A stretch of DNA of 64,000 nt from Eutrophomonas brisbanensis (GTDB lineage Bacteria > Pseudomonadota > Gammaproteobacteria > Burkholderiales > Eutrophovitaceae): the NCBI GenBank assembly GCA_038141705.1, contig JAYQIQ010000004.1, positions 1,240,001-1,304,000 on the forward strand, in the 5' to 3' direction. Shown here piece by piece: positions 9,807 through 20,844 of this stretch. The notes beneath the pieces are model-generated. The model made no database searches and had not been told where the DNA came from. It saw only the letters and a program-made list of their open reading frames with translations. The translations under genes and the position numbers were made by a program. Numbering within the stretch: position 1 is the first letter of the stretch; each line of letters opens with the position of its first letter.

Positions 9807-10283
9807 ATGGTGATTGAAGGATTGCAAGAAAAAGGATTCGTTACCACAACCGTTGATAATGTTGTCAACTGGACGAGGACTGGATCGTTGTGGCCGATGA
9901 CTTTTGGCTTGGCGTGTTGTGCGGTTGAGATGATGCACGCTGGTGCCTCTCGCTACGATTTGGATCGCTTTGGTATCGTGTTTCGGCCTAGCCCTCGACA
10001 ATCAGACTTAATGATTGTGGCGGGAACCTTGTGTAACAAGATGGCGCCTGCGCTCAGGAAAGTGTATGACCAAATGGCAGAACCGCGTTGGGTGATCTCT
10101 ATGGGATCTTGTGCAAACGGCGGCGGGTACTACCATTACTCTTACTCCGTTGTGCGTGGGTGCGACCGAATTGTTCCGGTCGATGTTTATGTGCCAGGTT
10201 GCCCACCCACCGCCGAAGCTTTGCTCTACGGCATTGTGCAACTTCAAAACAAAATTAAAAGGACGAACACGATTGCGCGTTAA
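9807..10283 (+). CDS. nuoB: NADH-quinone oxidoreductase subunit B
   Basis: Peripheral-arm subunit carrying cluster N2, which passes electrons to quinone. Its four ligands are visible: the adjacent Cys37-Cys38 ([10 protein letters not shown]), Cys102 (SMGSCANGG) and Cys132 ([11 protein letters not shown]). At 158 residues its wording ([24 protein letters not shown] end) is of the short betaproteobacterial type. Confidence 0.97.
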   Translation: MVIEGLQEKGFVTTTVDNVVNWTRTGSLWPMTFGLACCAVEMMHAGASRYDLDRFGIVFRPSPRQSDLMIVAGTLCNKMAPALRKVYDQMAEPRWVISMGSCANGGGYYHYSYSVVRGCDRIVPVDVYVPGCPPTAEALLYGIVQLQNKIKRTNTIAR

Positions 10284-10310
10284 ATCGCGTCGGTCGGTAG
10301 AAATTCTCTT

Positions 10311-10904
10311 ATGAGCGCGCTAGAAATTCTTCGTAAAGATCTCGATGATGCTTTTTCGGGCAGTGGTGTGGTCATACTCATTGAGGGTGGGGAACTGGCG
10401 ATTACTGTCCCGACCCGGTTGCTTGGCGAGCACATGAAGCGTCTCAGGGATGACTCACGTTTCCAATTTTCTCAGCTGATTGATGTTTGTGGAGTGGATT
10501 ACGATTTGCATCCAGATCGTGATCAATTGCCTGGACGTTTCTGTGTTGTATATCACCTCCTATCAACGGAATTTAATGTCCGTTTACGAGTGAAGTGTTT
10601 TTGCGAAGATGAGATGGCACCTTCGGTGAAATCGGTAACGGAAATATGGTCCGGCGCCAACTGGTTTGAGCGAGAGGCGTTTGACTTGTTTGGAATTGTT
10701 TTCGAGGGGCATCCAGATTTGAGAAGAATTTTGACGGATTATGGATTTGTTGGGCATCCGTTGAGAAAAGATTTCCCACTCTCTGGACACGTGGAGATGC
10801 GGTACGACCCCGAGAAGCGTAAGGTAATTTATCAACCAGTGACGATTGAACCTCGAGAGATTGTTCCCCGGGTTACGCGCGAGGATACCTACGGTGATGT
10901 TTAA
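10311..10904 (+). CDS. nuoC: NADH-quinone oxidoreductase subunit C
   Basis: The 30-kDa peripheral-arm subunit, 197 residues, separate from NuoD (not fused as in E. coli). The family signature [27 protein letters not shown] is present in spirit around residues 120-145, followed by HPLRKDFPL. It lies 27 bases after nuoB. Confidence 0.95.
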   Translation: MSALEILRKDLDDAFSGSGVVILIEGGELAITVPTRLLGEHMKRLRDDSRFQFSQLIDVCGVDYDLHPDRDQLPGRFCVVYHLLSTEFNVRLRVKCFCEDEMAPSVKSVTEIWSGANWFEREAFDLFGIVFEGHPDLRRILTDYGFVGHPLRKDFPLSGHVEMRYDPEKRKVIYQPVTIEPREIVPRVTREDTYGDV

Positions 10905-10946
10905 AAAAATGGAAATTTTTGCATCCCGAGTGGAGAGGGTAGCCTA

Positions 10947-12199
10947 ATGGCTGAAATTAAGAACTACACGATGAACTTTGGGCCGCAGCACCCTGCTGCG
11001 CATGGCGTTTTACGGCTGGTGTTGGAGCTTGACGGGGAAGTTATCGAGCGGATAGATCCACATATCGGGCTACTGCATCGTGGCACAGAAAAGTTAGCAG
11101 AGCACAAGACTTTCTTGCAATCAGTCCCATACATGGATCGGCTTGATTACGTATCGATGATGTGTAACGAGCATGCATATGTTCTGGCAATTGAGAATTT
11201 GTTGGGTATCGAGGCGCCAATTAGGGCCCAGTATATCCGCGTAATGTTCGATGAGATCACACGTATCCTCAACCATTTGTTATGGCTGGGAGCCCACGCG
11301 CTTGATGTTGGGGCTATGACGATGTTCCTCTACTGTTTTCGTGAGAGAGAGGACTTGATGGACTGCTACGAGGCGGTTTCTGGTGCGCGTTTGCATTCCG
11401 CATACTACAGACCTGGTGGGGTATATCGCGATCTGCCAGAGCAAATGCCCCAGTACCAGTCATCAAAGTATCGCTCTGAAAAAGATGTCAAAAAATTAAA
11501 TGAATTGCGTGGTGGTTCATTGCTTGATTTTGTGGAGCATTTCGTTGATGAGTTTCCAAAAAAGTCGACGAGTACGAAACATTGCTGACCGATAACAGAA
11601 TTTGGAAGCAACGTACGGTGGATATTGGAGTGGTCTCTCCTGAGCGGGCGCTGGCACTGGGATTTACCGGACCGATGTTGAGGGGGTCTGGGATTGCATG
11701 GGATCTTAGGAAAAAACAACCTTACGATGCTTACGAACATGTCGATTTTGATGTACCCGTTGGGGTTAATGGTGACTGTTATGACCGTTATCTTGTTCGG
11801 ATGGAGGAGATGCGTCAGTCCAACCGAGTAATCCAGCAGTGTATTGAGTGGTTGCGGAAAAACCCTGGCCCGGTGATCGTAGAGAACCATAAAGTAGCTC
11901 CACCGTCTCGAGTGGATATGAAGTCGAATATGGAAGATCTCATTCATCACTTCAAACTTTTCACTGAAGGAATGCATGTTCCTAAGGGGGAAACGTATGC
12001 AGCGGTTGAGGCTCCGAAGGGAGAGTTCGGTATTTACCTGATGTCAGATGGGGCGAACAAACCTTATCGTTTGAAAATTCGTGCTCCCGGTTTCGCGCAC
12101 CTATCAGCAATAGACGAGATGACTCGTGGCCATATGATCGCCGACTTGGTCGCTATTATCGGGACGCAAGACGTCGTTTTTGGAGAGATTGATCGGTGA
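10947..12199 (+). CDS. nuoD: NADH-quinone oxidoreductase subunit D, frameshifted
   Basis: The 49-kDa subunit that helps form the quinone pocket. [15 protein letters not shown] opens it, with HRGTEKLAE and the C-terminal ending VVFGEIDR intact. The first frame ends at 11588 and a second begins at 11582. Adding one A to the A6 run at 11558-11563 turns the junction into [18 protein letters not shown], the family sequence, and gives 417 residues, the normal betaproteobacterial length. The stop overlaps the nuoE start. Confidence 0.95.
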
Positions 12200-12690
12200 C
12201 AGAAGTTTTTAGCTTGAGTGAAGAGGCTATCGAGAAAATCGATAGGGAGGTTGCAAAGTATCCGGAGGAAAGAAAATCTTCTGCGGTGATGGCGGCGCTC
12301 GCAATCGCTCAACACGAGATAGGTTGGGTATCAAAAGATGTTGTTGAGTTTGTTGCCGCCCATCTTGGTATGAGATCCATCGCAGTTTGGGAGGTGGCAA
12401 CTTTTTATGGGATGTACAACCTCGAGAAGCCGGGGAAGTACAAGATCGCGATTTGTACAAATTTGCCTTGTGCGCTTCAAGGCAGCAACGATGCGGCTGC
12501 GCTCTTTAAATCTGAATTGGGTATTGATTTCAATCAAACCACAGATGATGGTCTTGTAACACTCAAGGAGGCAGAGTGTATGGGGGCATGTGGTGATGCT
12601 CCCGTGGTGATCCTGAATGACAGGGAAATGCGAACCACTGTTTGTGGCTCTAAAGTGGCTGATTTATTAGCGGAGTTAAGAAAGAGATGA
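12196..12690 (+). CDS. nuoE: NADH-quinone oxidoreductase subunit E
   Basis: The 24-kDa thioredoxin-like subunit with the [2Fe-2S] cluster N1a: Cys87 and Cys92 (ICTNLPC), Cys128 and Cys132 ([11 protein letters not shown]). It starts at GTG 12196, overlapping the nuoD stop, and its own TGA overlaps the nuoF ATG, so the three are likely translationally coupled. 164 residues. Confidence 0.96.
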   Translation: MTEVFSLSEEAIEKIDREVAKYPEERKSSAVMAALAIAQHEIGWVSKDVVEFVAAHLGMRSIAVWEVATFYGMYNLEKPGKYKIAICTNLPCALQGSNDAAALFKSELGIDFNQTTDDGLVTLKEAECMGACGDAPVVILNDREMRTTVCGSKVADLLAELRKR

Positions 12691-13992
12691 TTACCTCTAC
12701 AGTCCCGTTTGCTCCTGGAGTCTATGGCCCTGACGCCATCCTTATGGCCGGCATCAATGGGAATAATTGGCGGCTTGCAGACTATGAAAGCCGTGGTGGT
12801 TACCAAGCACTCCGAAAAATTATTGAAACCAAAATGTCGCCAGAAGACGTAATTGCTGAAGTTAAGAATTCGGCGTTAAGAGGTCGTGGGGGGGCTGGAT
12901 TTTCGACTGGGCTTAAGTGGAGTTTTATGCCCAAAAGCTCCTGGACAAAAGTACGTTGTTTGTAACTCTGATGAGGGTGAGCCGGGTACTTTTAAGGACA
13001 GAGACTTATTGAGATATAACCCGCACTCTGTGATCGAGGGTATGGCGATAGCGGGATACGCAATGGGTGCCAGTGTTGGTTACAACTATATTCATGGCGA
13101 AATCTGGGAAGTGTATGGGCGATTTGAAGAGGCAATTCGAGAGGCTCGGCAACAAGGCTATCTCGGTGAAAAGATTCTAGGCTCTGATTTTGCATTTGAA
13201 CTTCATGCTCACCACGGTTTTGGTGCTTATATTTGCGGAGAAGAGACGGCACTTCTTGAGTCAATAGAAGGCAAAAAGGGGCAGCCGAGATTTAAGCCCC
13301 CTTTTCCTGCGACCTATGGTCTTTTTGGAAAACCAACGACGATCAACAACACAGAAACATTTGCAGCGGTCCCTTGGATTATCGCGAATGGTGCCGATAA
13401 ATTTTTAGGTCTTGGAAAGCCCAACAACGGGGGTACCAAATTATTTTCGGTATCGGGGGATGTTGAAAAGCCCGGTAACTATGAAGTCAAGCTTGGAACT
13501 CCTTTTAGGGAGCTGCTGGAAATGGCGGGTGGAGTTCGCGGTGGGTTGAAATTGAAAGCAGTGATTCCAGGGGGGTCTTCCATGCCGGTGCTTCCGGGTG
13601 ACGTAATGCTTGAAACCGACATGGACTATGACTCGATCGCGAAAGCGGGTTCGATGCTGGGCTCGGGCGCAGTTATCGTCATGGATGAGACGAGATGTAT
13701 GGTTAACAGTCTGCTCCGGCTTTCGTACTTTTATCATGAAGAATCTTGTGGTCAGTGCACCCCCTGCAGAGAGGGGACGGGGTGGCTTTATCGAATGGTG
13801 AAGCGTATCGAGAAGGGTAAAGGTGAAGCAGCAGACATTGATGCGCTGATATCAGTTTCGAACAATATTGCTGGAAGAACGATTTGTGCGTTGGGAGATG
13901 CTGCTGCATTACCGGTCAAAAGTTTTATTCGTCATTTTCGCAATGAGTTCGAATATCACATCGAACATAAGAAGTGCCAGGTGGGCAGATAG
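12687..13992 (+). CDS. nuoF: NADH-quinone oxidoreductase subunit F, frameshifted
   Basis: The 51-kDa subunit: NADH oxidation via FMN and the N3 [4Fe-4S] cluster. The N-terminal frame carries the glycine-rich [15 protein letters not shown] (NADH site) and ends at 12965; the other frame resumes with [23 protein letters not shown] and later holds [13 protein letters not shown] and the fourth Cys in GRTICALGD. The break is at the AAAA run 12933-12936 (one A too many or two too few). The corrected length is about 434-435 residues. The ATG start overlaps the nuoE stop. Confidence 0.94.
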
Positions 13993-13994
13993 CG

Positions 13995-16355
13995 ATGATT
14001 AATCTCGAAATTGATGGTAAGGCGGTTGAGGTTAAAGAGGGTAGTACAGTGATGGATGCTGCGACCCAACTTGGTGTCTATGTCCCACATTTTTGCTATC
14101 ACAAAAAACTCTCGATAGCTGCGAATTGTAGGATGTGTTTAGTTGAAGTTGAAAAAGCCCCCAAACCACTTCCTGCTTGTGCGACACCGGCTACCGAGGG
14201 TATGAAAGTCTCTACGCGATCTCAACAAACGAAGACTGCTCAAAAAGGAGTCATGGAGTTTTTGTTGATCAACCACCCGCTAGATTGTCCAATCTGTGAC
14301 CAGGGGGGGAGTGTCAGCTTCAAGATTTGGCTGTTGGTTATGGGGGTAGCGAGTCAAGATACAAGGAAGCCAAACGCGTCGTTCCGGAAAAAGAGCTTGG
14401 ACCGTTAATTTCTGCGGCTGAAATGTCGCGCTGTATTCATTGTACGAGGTGTGTTCGCTTTGGCCAGGAAGTTGCCGGAGTCATGGAGTTAGGCATGGCC
14501 GGCCGAGGAGAGCGCTCGGAGATCATGTCGTTTGTCGGCTCCTCGGTAGATTCCGAGCTGTCTGGAAACATGATTGATGTTTGTCCAGTAGGTGCGCTCA
14601 CTTCAAAACCATTCCGTTACTCGGCACGAACTTGGGAACTTGCGCGTAGGAAAACAGTTGGCGCACACGATAGTCTTGGCTCGAACCTTGTTGCACAGGT
14701 CAAGGGTGACCGTGTGGTCAGGGTGGTGCCTTTGGAGAACGAAAAAATTAATGAGTGTTGGATATCCGATCGAGACCGCTTTTCTTACGAAGGGCTCTCA
14801 TCGAATGAACGCCTAGAAAAGCCGATGGTAAAAACCGATGGTCAGTGGCGTGAGGTGGATTGGTCGAGTGCGCTGGAGGCCGTAAAGGCCGGTTTGGAAA
14901 ATACGGTGATTGCTCATGGTCCTGAGGCACTGGCTGGACTCGTCTCGCCACAGGCCACCACAGAAGAAGTTTTCATGCTCCGGCAATTATTGAAGGCGTT
15001 TGGGTCCTCAAAATTAGATCATCGTTTGCGACAATTAAACCAAGAGGATTTGCCGAATAGAAAGATCCCCTGGCTCGGGCTAAATATCTCCGAGTTGGAT
15101 CGAGTCGACCGTTTTTTGATCGTTGGTAGTAATCTACGTAAAGAGAGTCCTTTACTGGCCCATCGTGTTCGCCGCGCAAACAAAGAGCGTGGCGCTGAGG
15201 TCAGTGTCATTAACTCGATCGATGCAGATCTGCTACTTGCGATTAAGTCGAAAAGAATCGTAAACCCTTCTCAGATATCGGTTGAGCTGGCGAGGATTCT
15301 GGTTGCGGTTCTGATTGCGAAAAATTTATCGATCCCCGATTATTTGTCGGGCATCGAATCCGATACCGAGAGTGATGTCACAGCGAAAAGCTTATTATCT
15401 GGCGAGAGGAAATTAATCCTCCTGGGTTCGTTCTCTCTTCAGCAAGAATCTCGTCCAACTATCGAGAAGCTCGCGATGGCGCTTGCAAGTCAAACCGGTG
15501 CTAAGGTCGGATTTATAGCGGAAGGTGCTAATTCGATGGGCGCGGAGCTGGTCAGTTTGCAGGATGACGCAGCGAGTTCTGGTAGCGCGCTGCAAGGCAA
15601 GGCAGGTGCTTTCATTCTGTTACATGCAGAGCCGGAGCTGGACTGTGCTCGGCCTAAGGTAGCGTTGGATACGATGAAAGCGGCCGACTTCGTTGTGGCA
15701 TTGTCACCGTATAAACATCGCGCTACCGAATATGCTGATGTGTTACTTCCGATCTCACCTTTTACAGAAACCGGCGGTATTTTCTTCAATATGGAAGGCC
15801 GTCAGCAAAAATTTGGTCCTGTCGCAAAGCCTCTCGGGGACACTCGTCCTGGTTGGAAAGTATTGAGAGCGCTCGGAAGTATTTGTGAGAAGCCCAATTT
15901 TGATTATCAGACGCTTGAAGATGTTCGGCGAGATATTCCTGGGCTAGAAGAGGTTATTGCATCAGATCTACTGTTGCAAGAAAGTGATTATCGTGATGAC
16001 TTTGAAGTTACTCTTTCACAAAATGTTGGAGGGATTGAGCGGGTGGCCGAGGTTCCAATGTATAGCGGAGACCCGGTCGTACGTCGCGCTAGCGCCTTAC
16101 AAAGCACGCGAGAAGCGAGGGCTCCGATTATCCAGATAAGTGCAGCGATGCAATCTTCGTTGAATCTACCGAATGATGGTGTGATTACAGTAAAACAGAA
16201 TGGAGCGGAAATTACTGCACACTTTTTCGATAACTCCGGATTTGCCTGACTCCGCTATTCGGATACCGCTTGCGACTTCGGATACGATTTCATTAGATAA
16301 CGGTACCGGGTTTGTTGAAATTGGACCTCTCAAAAATATGGAGATGGCCCAATGA
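13995..16355 (+). CDS. nuoG: NADH-quinone oxidoreductase subunit G, two frameshifts
   Basis: The 75-kDa iron-sulfur subunit. The N-terminal ferredoxin domain shows [19 protein letters not shown] and CPICDQGG; the next frame starts in the conserved [20 protein letters not shown] and carries [11 protein letters not shown] and [16 protein letters not shown], then the molybdopterin-like domain. The first break is a G7 run (14303-14309) where eight G fit. The second is near 16235-16240: the apparent stop at 16249 cuts off a family-like tail ([20 protein letters not shown]) that runs to TGA 16353-16355. That stop overlaps the nuoH ATG exactly as other nuo junctions do. The corrected length is about 786 residues. 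Confidence 0.93.
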
Positions 16356-17377
16356 TGTTGGAGTTGTTAACCAGTTATCTAGGATCAGATTTGGCGTACG
16401 TCGGTTGGACGTTGATAAAGATTATTTGTGTTGCTGTTCCCGTGATTCTTTGTGTCGCCTACTTAACGTTAGCCGAGCGTAAGGTGATTGGATACATTCA
16501 GTTACGTCTAGGACCAAACCGGGTAGGGCCAAAGGGTCTCTTACAACCCTTCGCGGATGTTCTGAAACTTCTTGCCAAGGAAATTGTGATCCCAACAAAA
16601 GCGAATAAGTTTTTGTTCGTGATTGCTCCGATGTTGTCACTAATGCCCGCTCTTGCGGCATGGGCTGTGATGCCTTTTTCGGACGGGCTTGTGATTTCAA
16701 ACATTGATGCCGGACTGCTCTACATCATGGCAATTACCTCGATGGGGGTCTACGGCGTGATCGTCGCGGGTTGGGCGTCGAATTCAAAATACGCTTTACT
16801 TGGGGCTATGAGGAGTGGCGCGCAAATCGTCGCATATGAAATAGCGATGGGTTTTGCGCTTGTGTGCGTACTGATGATGTCAGGTAGCTTGAACCTGACT
16901 ACTATTGTTGAAACTCAGAGGACCGGATTCGGATTACTCGGTTGGAATCTTATTCCGTTGTTCCCGATGTTCGTCGTGTATTTTATCTCGGGCGTCGCGG
17001 AAACAAACCGAGCCCCGTTTGATGTCGCTGAGGGAGAGTCAGAGATCGTAGCTGGTTTTCATGTGGAGTACTCTGGCACGACATTCGCGGTATTTTTCCT
17101 CGCTGAATATGCCAATATGATCTTGATCGCGGCGCTGGCGTCGCTGATGTTTCTTGGCGGGTGGTTATCGCCGATTCCGGGGATACCAGATGGTTTTGTA
17201 TGGCTCGCTGCAAAAGTGACCATCATGTTGTTCTTCTTTTTGTGGTTTAGGGCAACGTTTCCCCGATATCGCTATGACCAAATTATGCGTTTGGGTTGGA
17301 AGGTTTTTATCCCGGTGACGATCGTGTGGTTGGTGTTGGTAGGGGTATTGATGAGAATGTCTTGGTGGCCTTGGTAA
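16352..17377 (+). CDS. nuoH: NADH-quinone oxidoreductase subunit H
   Basis: Membrane subunit linking the quinone pocket to the membrane arm; 341 residues, about eight helices. Conserved [20 protein letters not shown], the [17 protein letters not shown] loop and [20 protein letters not shown] with its charged quinone-site residues are all present. Two ATG codons in tandem (16352, 16355) could start it. Confidence 0.96.
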   Translation: MMLELLTSYLGSDLAYVGWTLIKIICVAVPVILCVAYLTLAERKVIGYIQLRLGPNRVGPKGLLQPFADVLKLLAKEIVIPTKANKFLFVIAPMLSLMPALAAWAVMPFSDGLVISNIDAGLLYIMAITSMGVYGVIVAGWASNSKYALLGAMRSGAQIVAYEIAMGFALVCVLMMSGSLNLTTIVETQRTGFGLLGWNLIPLFPMFVVYFISGVAETNRAPFDVAEGESEIVAGFHVEYSGTTFAVFFLAEYANMILIAALASLMFLGGWLSPIPGIPDGFVWLAAKVTIMLFFFLWFRATFPRYRYDQIMRLGWKVFIPVTIVWLVLVGVLMRMSWWPW

Positions 17378-17397
17378 GTTATGAGGAATTTTAAATA

Positions 17398-17889
17398 ATG
17401 TTGGGATTATTACGCGACGTATCCAAAACCTTTCTTCTCACAGAGTTGAGGAAAGGTTTGATGTTGACGCTGAAATATTTCTTCGCCCCGAAAATCACGG
17501 TTCAATTCCCGGAGGAAAAGACCCCGCAGAGTTCGCGTTTTCGTGGGCTTCACGCGTTACGGCGTTATCCGAATGGCGAGGAGCGGTGTATCGCATGTAA
17601 ATTATGCGAGGCAGTTTGCCCGGCACTTGCAATTACGATTGAGTCTGAGGAGCGTGAGGATGGTACTCGGCGTACGTCGCGTTATGACATAGATCTCACC
17701 AAGTGCATTTTCTGTGGTTTTTGTGAAGAGTCTTGCCCAGTAGACTCCATTGTTGAGACAAGAGTGTTCGAATACCACGGGGAACAACGTGGAGATTTGG
17801 TGTACACAAAAGAAATGTTATTGGCGATCGGAGATCGATATGAGGATCAGATCGCAAAGGACAGAACAGAGGACGCGACGTATCGTTGA
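17398..17889 (+). CDS. nuoI: NADH-quinone oxidoreductase subunit I
   Basis: TYKY subunit with clusters N6a and N6b. Two [4Fe-4S] motifs are visible: [12 protein letters not shown] and [12 protein letters not shown]. 163 residues. An amphipathic N-terminal helix region (TLKYFF) lies against the membrane. It follows nuoH by 20 bases; a 51-base AT-rich gap separates it from nuoJ. Confidence 0.97.
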   Translation: MLGLLRDVSKTFLLTELRKGLMLTLKYFFAPKITVQFPEEKTPQSSRFRGLHALRRYPNGEERCIACKLCEAVCPALAITIESEEREDGTRRTSRYDIDLTKCIFCGFCEESCPVDSIVETRVFEYHGEQRGDLVYTKEMLLAIGDRYEDQIAKDRTEDATYR

Positions 17890-17940
17890 TACTTACTCAA
17901 ATAATTGGCTTTAGATGTAGAATGAAACCTTAAAAATAGA

Positions 17941-18558
17941 ATGACTTACGAAACCGTAGTTTTTTATGTACTGGCAGCGATAATAGTCGGCAGCGGCTTA
18001 GCGGTGATTTTCTCTAGAAATGCCGTTCATGCAGCGCTCGCACTAGTCCTTTCATTTTTTACGGCTTCCGGTATTTGGTTATTGTTGGGGGCGGAGTTCT
18101 TAGCAGTTTCTTTGATATTGGTGTACGTCGGTGCGGTAATGGTCTTGTTCCTGTTTGTTGTGATGATGCTGGACATTAACATTGCGCGGATGAAGGAGGG
18201 TTACTGGAATTACTTGCTGCCGGCACTTGTGATCGCAGGTATTCTTCTTGCGGAGATGATCCTGGTTCTTGGTGGGCGTCATTTTGGCTCAGACGGGGTG
18301 ATCGCGTTCGGCCTGAATATCGGCGAGAGCAACACGCGTTCACTCGGACGCTTGCTCTACACTCAATACATTTACGCATTCGAAATCGCAGCTGTCATTC
18401 TACTCGTAGCGATTGTGGCTGCTATCGGGCTCACTATGCGTAAGAGAAAAGATAACAAGTATGTTGACCCAAGCGTCCAGTTTTTGGCAAAGAAAGAAGA
18501 TCGTGTTCGGTTGGTGTCGATGCCGCCAGAGCCTAAGAAGGTAAGAGGAGACGTGTAA
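17941..18558 (+). CDS. nuoJ: NADH-quinone oxidoreductase subunit J
   Basis: Membrane-arm subunit, 205 residues, five predicted helices, with the conserved [17 protein letters not shown] and [17 protein letters not shown] stretches (the pi-bulge helix TM3). Its TAA shares a base with the nuoK ATG, so translation is probably coupled. Confidence 0.95.
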   Translation: MTYETVVFYVLAAIIVGSGLAVIFSRNAVHAALALVLSFFTASGIWLLLGAEFLAVSLILVYVGAVMVLFLFVVMMLDINIARMKEGYWNYLLPALVIAGILLAEMILVLGGRHFGSDGVIAFGLNIGESNTRSLGRLLYTQYIYAFEIAAVILLVAIVAAIGLTMRKRKDNKYVDPSVQFLAKKEDRVRLVSMPPEPKKVRGDV

Positions 18559-18863
18559 TGATCGGGCTCTCACATTTTTTGATTTTGGCAGCCGTATTGT
18601 TTGCGATTAGTGTCGCCGGCATTTTTCTTAACCGAAAGAACATCATCATCATTTTGATGTCGATCGAACTCATGTTATTGGCGGTGAATATAAATTTTGT
18701 GGCGTTCTCGCATTTTCTGCAAAATTTAGATGGTCAAATATTTGTATTCTTCATTCTGACTGTAGCTGCTGCGGAATCTGCGATTGGCTTGGCAATCCTT
18801 GTTTGCCTCTTTAGAAACCTGCGTTCAATTAATGTCGATGATGTCGGCCAACTCAGAGGGTAG
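18558..18863 (+). CDS. nuoK: NADH-quinone oxidoreductase subunit K
   Basis: Small membrane-arm subunit of 101 residues and three helices. It carries the two conserved membrane glutamates, in [12 protein letters not shown] and in [11 protein letters not shown], that belong to the proton path. Overlaps nuoJ by one base. Confidence 0.96.
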   Translation: MIGLSHFLILAAVLFAISVAGIFLNRKNIIIILMSIELMLLAVNINFVAFSHFLQNLDGQIFVFFILTVAAAESAIGLAILVCLFRNLRSINVDDVGQLRG

Positions 18864-18875
18864 ACGGGCAAGATC

Positions 18876-20828
18876 ATGATGAAGTTTTACATATTGTCAG
18901 CTTTCTCACCTTTAGTTGGCGCAATTATTGCTGGCCTTTTTGGAAAGATGGTTGGTAGAAGAGGGGCTCACGCTGTCACTATCATCGGAGTATTAGTTGC
19001 CTTCTTGTCATCGCTCTATGTGTTTTCGGATGTGTTAAACGGGAATTCTTTTGACGGGACGTTGTATACCTGGTCAGCTGTTGGTGAGACCGTATTTGAG
19101 GTCGGATTTCTTATTGATGAGCTCTCAGCTTTAATGATGTTGGTAGTGACTGGTGTCTCGCTGATGGTTCATATCTATACCATCGGTTACATGGCGGATG
19201 ATCCGGGATATCAAAGATTCTTTAGTTATATCTCGCTTTTTACGTTCTCCATGATGATGTTGGTCATGAGCAATAATTTTCTCCAGCTCTTTTTTGGGTG
19301 GGAGGCGGTTGGTCTCGTCTCTTACTTGCTCATAGGGTTTTGGTTTAAAAAGCCCACGGCGATTTATGCAAACCTAAAGGCGTTTTTGGTAAACCGGGTC
19401 GGAGATTTTGGCTTTCTTCTTGGAATTGCTCTTATCCTGGCGTTTACTGGGACGCTTAACTACGGCGAGGTGTTTAACCAATCATCCGAGCTGGCATCAC
19501 GATCGATTTTTCAGATATCTGGGTTTGAGTGGTCGCTTATAACTGTTGTTTGTATATGTTTGTTTGTTGGAGCAATGGGGAAGTCAGCTCAGTTCCCGCT
19601 TCACGTGTGGCTTCCAGATTCCATGGAAGGTCCTACGCCTATTTCAGCTTTAATCCATGCGGCGACAATGGTAACTGCTGGAATCTTTATGGTGGCCAGA
19701 ATGTCACCGTTATTTGAGTTGAGCGAGGTAGCGCTTTCATTCGTCATGGTTATTGGTGCCATTACAGCGTTGTTTATGGGGTTACTGGGTTTGGTTCAGA
19801 ACGACATCAAGCGAGTTGTAGCTTACTCGACCCTATCTCAATTGGGGTACATGACGGTGGCATTGGGGGCGTCCGCTTATTCAGCCGCGATTTTTCACTT
19901 GATGACACACGCTTTTTTCAAGGCGCTTTTGTTTTTGGCGGCAGGCTCGGTGATCATTGGAATGCATCACGAGCAGGATATGCGTTACATGGGTGGTTTA
20001 AGAAAGGCGATGCCAATTACCTGGATTGTCTCGCTGATCGGCTCTCTTGCTTTAATCGGATTTCCATTCTTGTCCGGGTTTTATTCGAAGGACAGCATTA
20101 TCGAGGCCGTACACCTATCGGCTCTACCGGGATCTAGTTTTGCGTACTTTGCGGTGACTGCCGGCGTGTTTATAACTGCGCTTTATTCTTTCAGAATGTA
20201 TTTTTTGGTATTCGAGGGAAAGTTCCGAGGTAATACTGCACATGGACATTCGCACGAACCCCACGAGTCTCCCTTCGTAGTTTGGGGGCCACTTGTTATT
20301 CTGGCGATCTTCTCGGTGATCTCCGGAGCGGTCGCGATTCAGCCAATTTTATTTGGTGATTTTTTTGAAGATGTAATCTTCGTGCTCCCGCAACATGATG
20401 TCTTGGGTGTTCTTGCCGAGGAATTCCACGGCTGGATCGCAATGGCAGTTCACGGTGTTCAAACGCTTCCATTCTGGTTAGCGATGTTTGGAATTTTGGT
20501 AGCTTGGTATCTATTTTTGTTCAAGCCGAGAGCTGAAGCAAGTTCTGGGGTGCTGCGAGTTATTCACAAAATCCTCGAAGAAAAATATTTTTTGGATCGA
20601 TTCAATGAATGGTTTTTTGCGGGCGGGGTTCGATCCATCGGGCAGATTCTTTGGAAGTTTGGTGATGCGCGATTAATCGACGGGATATTTGTCAACGGGT
20701 CGGCTGCACTAGTGAATCGCATTAGTCATGTTGTTCGCCTATTCCAAAGCGGATACGTTTACCACTACGCCTTCGTCATGATTCTTGGGGTTTTTGGACT
20801 CGTGAGTGTATGGCTGTTCCTAATTTAA
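18876..20828 (+). CDS. nuoL: NADH-quinone oxidoreductase subunit L
   Basis: Distal antiporter-like proton-pumping subunit, 650 residues, with the long lateral helix at the C-terminus. Conserved: FFGWEAVGLVSYLLIGFWF, GKSAQFPLHVWLPDSMEGPT (pumping Lys and quinone-oxidoreductase domain motif), and LIHAATMVTAGIFMVAR. A His-rich loop (HGHSHEPHE) lies between helices near residue 455. Confidence 0.97.
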   Translation: MMKFYILSAFSPLVGAIIAGLFGKMVGRRGAHAVTIIGVLVAFLSSLYVFSDVLNGNSFDGTLYTWSAVGETVFEVGFLIDELSALMMLVVTGVSLMVHIYTIGYMADDPGYQRFFSYISLFTFSMMMLVMSNNFLQLFFGWEAVGLVSYLLIGFWFKKPTAIYANLKAFLVNRVGDFGFLLGIALILAFTGTLNYGEVFNQSSELASRSIFQISGFEWSLITVVCICLFVGAMGKSAQFPLHVWLPDSMEGPTPISALIHAATMVTAGIFMVARMSPLFELSEVALSFVMVIGAITALFMGLLGLVQNDIKRVVAYSTLSQLGYMTVALGASAYSAAIFHLMTHAFFKALLFLAAGSVIIGMHHEQDMRYMGGLRKAMPITWIVSLIGSLALIGFPFLSGFYSKDSIIEAVHLSALPGSSFAYFAVTAGVFITALYSFRMYFLVFEGKFRGNTAHGHSHEPHESPFVVWGPLVILAIFSVISGAVAIQPILFGDFFEDVIFVLPQHDVLGVLAEEFHGWIAMAVHGVQTLPFWLAMFGILVAWYLFLFKPRAEASSGVLRVIHKILEEKYFLDRFNEWFFAGGVRSIGQILWKFGDARLIDGIFVNGSAALVNRISHVVRLFQSGYVYHYAFVMILGVFGLVSVWLFLI

Positions 20829-20844
20829 ATGTTCACGTGAAGAC

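Noticed and set aside
11405..11977. Minus-strand frame of 190 residues across the nuoD break
   Set aside because: Antisense shadow; nuoD reads through this region on the plus strand once one A is restored.
17890..17940. Internal promoter between nuoI and nuoJ
   Set aside because: The best -35/-10 pair is weak (TTGGCT and TTAAAA) and the gap is only 51 bases; not supported.
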